This document shows positions 43,669-51,222 of a stretch of 64,000 nucleotides of DNA, in pieces. Source of the DNA: Streptomyces zaomyceticus (lineage in GTDB: Bacteria > Actinomycetota > Actinomycetes > Streptomycetales > Streptomycetaceae); contig NZ_BNBZ01000019.1 in NCBI RefSeq assembly GCF_014656215.1, positions 62,001-126,000 on the forward strand, written 5' to 3'. The first letter of the stretch is position 1. Each line of letters opens with the position of its first letter. The translations under genes and the position numbers were made by a program. The notes under the pieces were generated by a model that worked only from the letters and a program-made list of their open reading frames with translations, did no database searches and was not told the DNA's origin.

Positions 43669-45117
43669 GTGGCCGCCAAGCCCCAGGTTCGCAATGCACA
43701 AGACGCAGGCTCCGCCCCCGACGACCGCGAGACACATCCGGTCGACGAGACGTTGCCCCCACTGAAGATGGTCACCAGCGGCCTCCAGCACGTGGCCGCC
43801 ATGTATGCCGGGGTCGTCGCCCCGCCCCTGATCGTCGGAGCGGCCGTCGGCCTCTCCGGCACCGAACTCACCTTCCTGACCGGCGCCAGCCTCTTCACCG
43901 CGGGTCTCGCCACCTTCCTCCAGACGCTCGGGGTCTGGAAGATCGGCGCCCGGCTGCCGTTCGTCAACGGCGTCACCTTCGCCGGCGTCGCACCGATGCT
44001 CGCCATCGTCGACACCACCGACGACAAGGCCGACGCGCTCCCCGTCATCTTCGGCGCGATCATCGTGGCCGGACTCCTCGGCTTCCTCGCCGCCCCGTGG
44101 TTCTCCCGCCTCGTGCGGTTCTTCCCACCGGTCGTCACCGGCACCGTGATCACCCTGATAGGCGTGTCCCTCCTCCCGGTCGCCTTCGGCTGGGCGCAGG
44201 GCCCCAACCCCGCGGCCGAGGACTACGGTTCGACCACGTTCCTCTCCCTCGCAGGCATCACCCTGGTCGTCGTCCTGCTGATCCGTCGCTTCACCCGCGG
44301 CTTCCTCAAGCAGATCGCCGTTCTCGTCGGCCTCGTCATCGGCACGCTGATCGCCATCCCGTTCGGCGTCACCGACTTCTCCCCGGTGACCGAGGCGGAC
44401 ATCGTCGGCTTCCCGACGCCGTTCCACTTCGGCGGCCCGCAGTTCGCCCTCGCCGCGATCATCTCCATGTGCGTGGTCATGCTGGTCTCCATGACCGAGT
44501 CGACCGCCGACATGCTGGCGCTCGGCGAGATCGTCGAACGGCCCGCCGACGAGAAGACCATCGCGGCCGGACTGCGCGCCGACACCCTCGGCTCCGCGAT
44601 CAGCCCGTTCTTCAACGGCTTCATGTGCAGCGCCTTCGCGCAGAACATCGGCCTGGTCGCGATGACCCGGATCCGCAGCCGCTTCGTCGTCGCCTGCGGC
44701 GGTGGCTTCCTGGTCCTGATGGGCCTCTCGCCGGTCGCCGCCTCCCTGATCTCGGTCGTCCCCCGGCCGGTCCTGGGCGGTGCGGGCGTCGTCCTCTTCG
44801 GCTCGGTCGCCGCCAGCGGCATCCAGACCCTCGTCAAGGCCGGTCTGGAGAAGGACAACAACGTGCTGATCGTGGCCGTCTCACTCGCCGTCGGCATCAT
44901 CCCGATCACCGCGCCGGAGTTCTACCACGCCTTCCCCGAGACGGCGAAGATCATCCTGGACTCCGGCATCTCGACCGGCTGCGTCGCCGCGGTCCTGCTC
45001 AACGTGGTCTTCAACCACCTGGGCCGAGGCCGGGACGACGACGAGGTCACCGCCCCGATGGAGCCCGGCGACGAGATCTCGGGCAGCCACTCGGCCAAGG
45101 CGGCGCACGTCCACTGA
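43669..45117 (+). CDS. NCS2 nucleobase permease (second)
   Basis: A 482-residue permease paralogous to the one at 40521. It shows GLQHVAAMYAGVVAPPLIVG (about residues 36-55), the substrate-binding SMTESTADMLALGEIVERPA and QNIGLVAMTRIRSRFVVACG, all NCS2 signatures of the xanthine/urate branch. GTG start with GGAGG seven bases upstream. Its different leader and position after the deaminase suggest a different purine (for example 8-oxoguanine, guanine or allantoin precursors), but specificity cannot be read from sequence. The racemase-like gene follows at 59 bases. Confidence 0.9.
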   Translation: MAAKPQVRNAQDAGSAPDDRETHPVDETLPPLKMVTSGLQHVAAMYAGVVAPPLIVGAAVGLSGTELTFLTGASLFTAGLATFLQTLGVWKIGARLPFVNGVTFAGVAPMLAIVDTTDDKADALPVIFGAIIVAGLLGFLAAPWFSRLVRFFPPVVTGTVITLIGVSLLPVAFGWAQGPNPAAEDYGSTTFLSLAGITLVVVLLIRRFTRGFLKQIAVLVGLVIGTLIAIPFGVTDFSPVTEADIVGFPTPFHFGGPQFALAAIISMCVVMLVSMTESTADMLALGEIVERPADEKTIAAGLRADTLGSAISPFFNGFMCSAFAQNIGLVAMTRIRSRFVVACGGGFLVLMGLSPVAASLISVVPRPVLGGAGVVLFGSVAASGIQTLVKAGLEKDNNVLIVAVSLAVGIIPITAPEFYHAFPETAKIILDSGISTGCVAAVLLNVVFNHLGRGRDDDEVTAPMEPGDEISGSHSAKAAHVH

Positions 45118-45176
45118 ACCGCCCCGTCGCCCCACCGCCAGCCCCGGTCCCCGCGCACGCCGCGGGGCCCGGGGCC

Positions 45177-45824
45177 GTGGTGCTGATCAACCCCAACACC
45201 TCCACCGCCACGACCGCGATGATGACCGCCGTCGCCCGGCGCACCCTGGGCCGGGCCCTCGCCGTCCGGGGCGTCACCGTGTCCGGTGGACCGCGCATGC
45301 TCACCGACCCGGCGGCCCTGCGCGCCGCCGCCCCCGAGGTCCTCGCCGCCGGCCTCCGCGCCGCGGCCGGCGGCGACAGCGCCGCGCTCCTCGTCGCCGC
45401 CTTCGGCGACCCGGGCGTCGCGGAGCTGCGCGGGGCGACCGACCTGCCCGTCATCGGGCTCGGCGAGGCCGCCCTCACCGAGGCGGCCGCGGGCGGGACC
45501 CCCTTCGGCATCGCCACCACGACACCGCTTCTGGCCGACTCCATCACGGCCCAGGTGACGGCCCTCGGCCTCACCGACCGGTACACGGGCCTGCGGCTCA
45601 CCCCGGGCACCCCCGAACACCTCTCCGCCCACCCCGAGTTGCTCCTCGACGCACTCGAACGGGCGGTCCGCGCCTGTGCGGAACGCGACGGGGCACGCGC
45701 CGTCGTGATCGGCGGCGGCCCGCTCGGCGAGGCCGCGGAGGAGCTCCGCTCCCGCTGCGCGGTCAGGATCGTGGCCCCGATCCCGGCGGCATGCCGGGCG
45801 ATCGTCCGTCGGCTGTCCGGCTGA
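45177..45824 (+). CDS. hydantoin/allantoin racemase homologue lacking both catalytic cysteines
   Basis: A 215-residue Asp/Glu/hydantoin racemase superfamily protein with INPNTSTATT at residues 4-13. True racemases use two cysteines, one in ACFGDPG and one in LGCAGM. Here the first site reads AAFGDPG (Ala75) and the second IGGGPLG (Gly180), so the standard two-base mechanism is absent. It may bind a hydantoin without racemising it, or use another chemistry. Two adjacent GTG codons (45177, 45180) are the likely starts, without a strong RBS. It follows the purine permease and its end overlaps a convergent gene by 62 bases. Confidence 0.75.
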   Translation: MVLINPNTSTATTAMMTAVARRTLGRALAVRGVTVSGGPRMLTDPAALRAAAPEVLAAGLRAAAGGDSAALLVAAFGDPGVAELRGATDLPVIGLGEAALTEAAAGGTPFGIATTTPLLADSITAQVTALGLTDRYTGLRLTPGTPEHLSAHPELLLDALERAVRACAERDGARAVVIGGGPLGEAAEELRSRCAVRIVAPIPAACRAIVRRLSG

Positions 45825-46659
45825 CGCCCGCAGGCATCGCAGGCACCGGAGGCATCGCGGGCACCGGGGGTTCCGAGGGTGTCGGAGGTACGGCCGGCGG
45901 CGCGGGCGAAGAGGTCCTCGGCCGCGCGCCCGCTCGCCCCTCCACCGCGATCCGGCGCCGGCACTCGCCCTCCAGCGCGGGGTACGCGGCGGCGATCGCC
46001 TCGTACAGCCGCCGCCGCAGCAGCCGCTCGGCCTCACCGCGGCCCGTCTCCCCGTACAGCCCGTCGAGCAGCGCCTCGTAACGCGACAGCGCATGGCGCA
46101 GATAGCTCACCTGCCACCGCGCGAGCGCCCCGCGGGGCAGTTCGGCGGGGGTCTTCGACGGCGCCTCGGTACGAGCCTTCGGCGGCACCCCGGTGCGCGC
46201 CCCCGACGTCTCGGCGATGGCCACCTGCGGCGCGTCGCGGGCGCCCTTCGGCATCGCCTCCGTGGCAGGCCGGGGCGCGCCGGCGGGCGTCCCGGGGCTC
46301 CGCGCCCCCAGCAGTTGTCGATGGCGCACCGCCCGGCGCTCCAGTTCGGGCCCGGGAAGCCGGGGGACCTCGATCGGTTCCGCGCGGATCGCGGCCAGGA
46401 CGGCGCCACGGCGCCGCTCGGCGTACGCCGCGGCGGCCGAGGACCGGGCCGGGGAGAGCGTCGACGTCTCCGCGAACTCGGGTGTCCGCTCCACCGTTTC
46501 GACCCGGGCCAGGAGGTAGAGCCGCAGGGGCGCGAGGGACCAGCGACGCGGGTCGCGGCCCTGGACGTCGGGCGTGCCGAGCAGGTCCCGGACCATCGTG
46601 TCGGTCCAGCCCCGGCGGCGAACCCCGGCGAGCGTCACATAGGTCGTACGGTCCGTCAT
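45763..46659 (-). CDS. conserved actinobacterial protein of unknown function
   Basis: A 298-residue basic protein. The N-terminal part (YVTLAGVRRRGWTDTMVRDL, LGTPDVQGRDPRRW, LYLLARVETVE) looks like a small recognition motif with a GWTD...LLG.PD pattern seen at the start of other bacterial proteins, followed by an arginine-rich helical region and, near residues 205-265, a helical block (RWQVSYLRHALSRYEALLDG, ERLLRRRLYEAIAAAYPALE). The C-terminal 40 residues are Pro-rich. No catalytic motif or membrane segment is seen. Start at 46659 follows GGGGGAATC. Its 3' end overlaps the racemase homologue gene on the other strand. Confidence 0.6.
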   Translation of the reverse strand: MTDRTTYVTLAGVRRRGWTDTMVRDLLGTPDVQGRDPRRWSLAPLRLYLLARVETVERTPEFAETSTLSPARSSAAAAYAERRRGAVLAAIRAEPIEVPRLPGPELERRAVRHRQLLGARSPGTPAGAPRPATEAMPKGARDAPQVAIAETSGARTGVPPKARTEAPSKTPAELPRGALARWQVSYLRHALSRYEALLDGLYGETGRGEAERLLRRRLYEAIAAAYPALEGECRRRIAVEGRAGARPRTSSPAPPAVPPTPSEPPVPAMPPVPAMPAGVSRTADGRSPGMPPGSGPRS

Positions 46660-46726
46660 GATTCCCCCAGATTCGACTACGGAGAGTGATGTTCTCAGTG
46701 AAGCGCACGCCACTGACAACGCCCTC

Positions 46727-46767
46727 TTGCCGGGGTCGTCCCGCCTGTGGGATATAGGTCCAGACCT
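46727..46767 (+). promoter_or_regulatory. promoter with DasR-like palindrome
   Basis: A possible -35 TTGCCG (46727-46732) and GATATA -10 (46751-46756) are 18 bases apart. The 12-bp palindrome AGGTCCAGACCT (46756-46767) overlaps the -10/start region. It differs by one base from the TGGTCCAGACCT repeats of Streptomyces chitinase promoters, which are controlled by the GntR-type regulator DasR. Confidence 0.55.
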
Positions 46768-46790
46768 TTCCGACGGACGGAGGCCGGATC

Positions 46791-47765
46791 GTGCACCCCC
46801 CACAACGCCCGCTCCCCGCAAGCCTGTTGATCACCCTCCTGCTCACGCTCGCCCTCACCGGGTGCTCGGCCGCCGCCGCCCCCGAGGTCGAGGACACCCG
46901 GGCCCCCACCATTCCCACCGGCGTCACCGCGACCGCGGGCAGCGCGAGCACCGTCCACGTGATGTGGAGCGCGGCCACCGACGACCGCGCCGTCACCGGA
47001 TACGCGGTCTACAGCGAGGGACGCAAGGTCAGGACGCTCCCCGCCACCACCCTCATGACCGACGTCGTCGGACTCGCCCCCGCCACCGTCCACCGCTTCA
47101 CGGTCCGCGCCCACGACGCCGCCGGCAACGTCTCGCCCCCGAGTGCCACCGTCACCGCGACCACCCTCCGCGCCGCCGCCGAGGACCGCACACCCCCCAC
47201 CACGCCGTCCGCGCTCCGTGCCACCCCCGACGGCGGCCGTGCCGTCACCCTCCGCTGGTCCGCCTCCAAGGACGACACCCGGGTCACCGCCTACGACATC
47301 TACCAGGCCGACACCCGCATCCACACCGTCCCCGGCACCGCCACCACCGCCCACGTCACCGGACTGCGCCCCGGCACCGCCTACGCGTTCACCGTCCGCG
47401 CCCGCGACGCCGCCGAGAACTCCTCCGCGGACAGCGCCCCCGCCGACCTCACCACCGTCCCGTCCCCGGGCGCACCGGCGAACACGGCCCCCACCCGCCT
47501 CGCCGTCACCGCGGTCAGGAGCGAGATCACCGTCACCTGGACCCCACCGGACGCGGGCGCCCCGGTGACCCATCACGAACTCCACCTCAACGGCCGCTTC
47601 GCCACCACCATCATCTGGGGCACCACCCCGCCCCCCGGCCGCGCCACCTACACCTTCCCGGTCCAGGACCCCCCGGGCACCCGCTACACCGTCACCCTCC
47701 GCGCCCGGCTCCCCGACGGCACCTGGGGCGACTTCTCGGCACCCCGGACGGTGGTGGTGCGCTGA
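46791..47765 (+). CDS. fibronectin type III domain lipoprotein
   Basis: A 324-residue exported protein. It starts with a lipoprotein signal (SLLITLLLTLALTGCSA, Cys25 in the LTGC lipobox). Three FnIII domains follow: about residues 36-125 (APTIPTGVTATAGSASTVHV onward), 130-222 (TPPTTPSALRATPDGGRAVT) and 230-323 (NTAPTRLAVTAVRSEITVTW). FnIII domains of this sort occur in Streptomyces chitinases and other polysaccharide hydrolases as spacer or binding modules; here no enzyme domain is attached. GTG start behind GGACGGAGG. The DasR-like site in its promoter supports a chitin-related role. Confidence 0.85.
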   Translation: MHPPQRPLPASLLITLLLTLALTGCSAAAAPEVEDTRAPTIPTGVTATAGSASTVHVMWSAATDDRAVTGYAVYSEGRKVRTLPATTLMTDVVGLAPATVHRFTVRAHDAAGNVSPPSATVTATTLRAAAEDRTPPTTPSALRATPDGGRAVTLRWSASKDDTRVTAYDIYQADTRIHTVPGTATTAHVTGLRPGTAYAFTVRARDAAENSSADSAPADLTTVPSPGAPANTAPTRLAVTAVRSEITVTWTPPDAGAPVTHHELHLNGRFATTIIWGTTPPPGRATYTFPVQDPPGTRYTVTLRARLPDGTWGDFSAPRTVVVR

Positions 47766-47896
47766 CGTGTTCGACCGGGGCGTCGGACCGTCACATCTCG
47801 GCCCGCCGTCTCCCCGCCGGGGGATTCCGCCCCTGATTCAGCCCCGTCGCCTGCGTCGTACGCCCGATTCGTCCCCGCCGAACTACCCTGGGAAGC

Positions 47897-49687
47897 GTGG
47901 CCGAGACCGTTCTCACCAACACCGGGCTCGACAGCTTCCTCGACGGAGCACCCGAGCGCCGCGATCCCGTTTTCGTGCGTGCCGCCGAAGCGGTGCTGGG
48001 CCTGTTGGCCCTCCGAGGGGCCGACCGGGAGAGCGGGGTGCCCGAGCCCACGCCCGGTCTGGTCCGACAGCTCCTGGTCGAGGACCTGCCGACGTTCGTC
48101 TACGCCCCGCCCGGAACGCTCGCCGCCTACCCCGCCGTCGTCGGGCGTCTCGCGGCGCGCTTCGACGGAGAACGGGGGGAGCGCGTCGCCGTCGCGCTCG
48201 GCGAGACCACCGGCGACTTCGAGCGGGCCATGACCGACCCCGGGAACCTCACCTGGCACCGCTGGTACGCCTCGCTGCTGCGCACCTGCGGCGCCGACCT
48301 CGCCGACCCCGAGGACGTCCGGCGCCGCCTCGCAGCCCTCGACGGGGCGCCGCTGCCCGACGGTGTCCACCGGGCCGACCTGATGGGGCGGACGGCGCTC
48401 GCGGACGTCCTGCTCTCCGAGGCCCTCACACGCGCGTACGTACGGGATGCCGAGGCGCCGCCCGCCGCCGGGCCGCTGCTCACCGACCACGCCGTCGCGA
48501 CCGGGATCGCGCAGGTGGCCGCCGCCCTCCAGGACCGGTGGACCGCCGCCGGGCTGGCCGAACAGCTCGCCGGGCCGTACGCGCGCTTCGCGCCCGGGCC
48601 CGACGCCTTTCCGCACCTCGTCCTGGCCGACGCCCTTCTGGACGAGCACCTGGACCACTACGGGGACGTCGCCCTCCCCGTACCCCCGCCGCCCGCCGTC
48701 GAGGCCGGGCCCTTCGAGGCGGACGCGGACGCCCTCATCGCCGCCGTCGAGGAGCTGACGGAGGAGGAGTTCGAGCCGTACGGCGGGGAGGCCCCGCATC
48801 TGCTGTACGTGGTCTACCGGCGCGGCTGTTCGGCCGAGTCCGTCGCCCGCAAGGCCGCCGAGTACGAGGACTGGGCCGTCGATCCGGACCTGGAGGACGT
48901 GCCCGTACCCGTACCGGCCGAGGTGCCGCCCGGGCCGTACACGCCCCCGCCCCTGCCGGAGCTCGTGCGACTCGTGGGCGCGGCGGACCTGACCGAGGCC
49001 GACCGGGCCCGGCTCGAAGGACCCGCCCGCGACCTGGCCGTCGTCGTGGACCGGCTCGCCGCCACCGGCCTGGTCTTCCGTGCCGGGGACGCCTTCGGGC
49101 TCACCCCGCGCGGTGCCGGGGTCGTGCGCTATCTGCTCGGGGTGCGGGGGATCGCCGCCCCCGACGTCACCGAGGTCACGGGATGGGCCGCGCCCGACGT
49201 CGTGGCCGCCGCCGGTGGCTGGCCGGCCTCCGTCGCCTCGTGCGTGCTCGCCGACTGGCTCCACGCGCGCGGGGACGGCTCCGACGCCTGGTCCCAGCTG
49301 CTCGCCGCGCTCGGCACCGTCCACGCCGGCACCTCCGACGCCGCCGCCGTCCGTGGGCTCTTCGCCGCCCTGGACACCTCCACCGCCCCGCCCGACGCCC
49401 TGCGGGGCGCCCTGCGCGACCCGGTGGTCGGCGCGTACGCCCATCAGGCCCTGCGGGGGCGGGGCGAGCCCTCCGACCTGATCCAGGTACGGATCTCGGC
49501 GCGGGCGCTGTTCCTGCTCGACGCGCTGCCGGCCAAGCAGGGGCCCCTGGAGTCCCGCCGTACCGCCTTCGACACGGCGGCCGCGTCCTGGCCGGGCGGT
49601 TCCGCCGCCCTGGTCCGGGCGATGGCCGCGGCCGACCGGCATGAGACGGAGCGGGTGCTCGGCCCGCTCGGTCTCGTCCCGCACTGA
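47897..49687 (+). CDS. conserved Streptomyces protein of unknown function
   Basis: A 596-residue acidic, alanine-rich, soluble protein that I cannot place in a family. It has no signal peptide and no membrane span. A middle segment reads YGDVALPVPPPPAVEAGPFE, followed by a linker and a C-terminal helical half (LVRLVGAADLTEADRARLEG, LTPRGAGVVRYLLGVRGI), where the DRLAATGLVFRAGDAFGLTP stretch is suggestive of a winged helix. A TACCCT element lies nine bases before the GTG and there is no RBS, so the mRNA is probably leaderless. A strong hairpin follows. Function unknown. Confidence 0.7.
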   Translation: MAETVLTNTGLDSFLDGAPERRDPVFVRAAEAVLGLLALRGADRESGVPEPTPGLVRQLLVEDLPTFVYAPPGTLAAYPAVVGRLAARFDGERGERVAVALGETTGDFERAMTDPGNLTWHRWYASLLRTCGADLADPEDVRRRLAALDGAPLPDGVHRADLMGRTALADVLLSEALTRAYVRDAEAPPAAGPLLTDHAVATGIAQVAAALQDRWTAAGLAEQLAGPYARFAPGPDAFPHLVLADALLDEHLDHYGDVALPVPPPPAVEAGPFEADADALIAAVEELTEEEFEPYGGEAPHLLYVVYRRGCSAESVARKAAEYEDWAVDPDLEDVPVPVPAEVPPGPYTPPPLPELVRLVGAADLTEADRARLEGPARDLAVVVDRLAATGLVFRAGDAFGLTPRGAGVVRYLLGVRGIAAPDVTEVTGWAAPDVVAAAGGWPASVASCVLADWLHARGDGSDAWSQLLAALGTVHAGTSDAAAVRGLFAALDTSTAPPDALRGALRDPVVGAYAHQALRGRGEPSDLIQVRISARALFLLDALPAKQGPLESRRTAFDTAAASWPGGSAALVRAMAAADRHETERVLGPLGLVPH

Positions 49688-49716
49688 GACCCGGGTACGC
49701 CGAGGGACGCTCCGGC

Positions 49717-49752
49717 CGGTACAGGTGCCGACGCGTGTCGGCACCTGTACCG
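49717..49752. terminator. bidirectional hairpin terminator
   Basis: A perfect 16-bp stem (49717-49732 with 49737-49752, GCGT loop) sits between the convergent unknown gene and the secreted SGNH hydrolase gene and can serve both. Confidence 0.8.
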
Positions 49753-49759
49753 AGGTGCG

Positions 49760-50905
49760 TCAGCCCGTCGTGAGGTACATCCCCGACGGCCCCGCCCCCG
49801 CCGTGTTCCGGCAGCTGTGGTTTCCGGTCGGGCGGGCGTGGACCAGCGCCAGACAGCGGCCGAGGGCCTGCTGGCCGTAGGCGTTCGGGTGCATGGACTC
49901 CTGGACGAGTCCCTGCGTGCTCTGGCTGTCGATCCAGCGCGCCCACTCGCTGCTCGTCCCCGACGCCGGCGCGGTCGAGGTCACCTGACGGCTCGCCCTG
50001 GCGCACACCTCACGCCCCTGGAGGGCGTCCCGCAGGTCCATGAACTGCACGCCCTTGGCCGCCGCGACGCCCTTCAGCCGGTTGGCGAGCTGGGGGACGA
50101 GGGAGTCGCGGGCCCAGTCGGAGTCGGCGTTCCAGAAGGGGCAGCCGCCCGTGTTGGTACGGGACCAGCCGCTCTCGACGTACCGGTTCTCGGAGGAGCG
50201 CGGGATGGGGGAGGGGTACGACTGGAGGACGATCCGGTAGTCGGAGGCGCTGTATCCGGCGCCCGTCATGACCGCGCGGATCTCGTCGACCGAGCGGCCG
50301 ACGTCCGCCATGACGCCGTCGATCCTGGCGTCGACCTCACCCTGCTGGTCGTCGTGGCAGTACGAGTACCAGACGATGTAGTCGGTCGCGCAGGCTCTGA
50401 TGATGTCGGCGAAGCCGAGGTCGTTGCCGCCGACGGACAGCGCGATCAGCTCCACGTCGTGGGAGGCGGCCACGGCCGCCAGCTGGTCGGCCTGGGGCGC
50501 CTCGCCGCGGTAGGCCTGGCCACCCTGCGAGGCGCGGAAGACGTTCTTCGTGGTCGCCCCGGAGCAGGCCAGGTTGATCAGGGAGCTCGCGATCGGCCCG
50601 GCGCTCCTGACCTCGGCGGTGTCCGAGCGGTGACAGCCGCCCGCGGTGGTGCCGTACACCCGGGACGGGTCGTAGGCGCTGCCCGTCCAGGCCCGGTCGG
50701 TGCCGTTGCGGCTGCCGGAGTTGGTCAGGCTGTTGCCGAGCCAGCGGCCGGCCTCGCCGGAGATGTAGCTGTCGCCCATGGTGACGACGGCGGTGGGACC
50801 CGTGCCGGGGGAGGCGTGGGCGGCGGGGGCGGCGACGGAGGCGAGCCCGGCGGCGGTACACAGTGCCAGGAGTGCGCGCAGCGCACGGTGGGGGGTCGAA
50901 GGCAT
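49760..50905 (-). CDS. secreted SGNH/GDSL hydrolase
   Basis: A 381-residue exported esterase/lipase-type enzyme. A Sec signal peptide (residues 1-31, ALLALCTAAGLASVAAPAAH) is followed by block I VVTMGDSYISGEAGRW with the nucleophile Ser in GDSYISGE, block III SVGGNDLGFADIIRACATDY with oxyanion-hole residues, and block V with Asp and His in SMHPNAYGQQAL. Several Cys pairs suggest disulfides. It hydrolyses ester bonds outside the cell; the natural substrate is unknown. The ATG follows an AGGAGC sequence. Upstream is an AT-rich region (50985-51010) that probably holds its promoter. Confidence 0.9.
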   Translation of the reverse strand: MPSTPHRALRALLALCTAAGLASVAAPAAHASPGTGPTAVVTMGDSYISGEAGRWLGNSLTNSGSRNGTDRAWTGSAYDPSRVYGTTAGGCHRSDTAEVRSAGPIASSLINLACSGATTKNVFRASQGGQAYRGEAPQADQLAAVAASHDVELIALSVGGNDLGFADIIRACATDYIVWYSYCHDDQQGEVDARIDGVMADVGRSVDEIRAVMTGAGYSASDYRIVLQSYPSPIPRSSENRYVESGWSRTNTGGCPFWNADSDWARDSLVPQLANRLKGVAAAKGVQFMDLRDALQGREVCARASRQVTSTAPASGTSSEWARWIDSQSTQGLVQESMHPNAYGQQALGRCLALVHARPTGNHSCRNTAGAGPSGMYLTTG

Positions 50906-51222
50906 GGCTGTGCTCCTGCGGTACGCAGTGACGTGGGGGACAGCCGCCGGCCGGTGGCATGGCGGAATCTGTCACCCCCCGGCTTATTACCGCTAGGTAG
51001 CTGCATATCTCGGTTCCGTCACGTCCCCTGTGGACCCACAGGAACGGAGGTGGGGAGCGGGCCGGGCGGGGGCGGGGGAGCGGCCGGGAACGGGGGCGGG
51101 GAGCGGGCCGGGAACGGAGACAGGGCCCCGCCTCCGGTGCTGTGCGACACCGGGGACGAAGCCCTGTCCTGATGCTGTCCGACCGCTGTGCGGGCTGCCG
51201 GGTCAGCCGTACTCCTCCGAGG
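50906..51222. other. 317-bp intergenic region: SGNH promoter, G-rich repeats, aceB terminator
   Basis: An AT-rich stretch (TTATTACCGCTAGGTAGC, 50986-51003) is the likely promoter of the secreted hydrolase. A G-rich block with three imperfect copies of GGGGAGCGGGCCGGG-type units, about 23-26 bp apart, follows at about 51052-51113 and could form G-quadruplexes on the plus strand. A two-tier hairpin (GACAGGGC at 51119-51126 with GCCCTGTC at 51161-51168; CCGGTG at 51134-51139 with CACCGG at 51148-51153) lies beyond the aceB stop and is its likely terminator. Confidence 0.6.

Noticed and set aside
40383..44207. A 1274-codon open frame on the minus strand across the permease and deaminase genes
   Set aside because: It is antisense to three well-supported genes, has a composition dominated by Gly/Asp/Glu/Arg/Val with no domain, and arises from the GC3 bias that keeps the antisense frame open.
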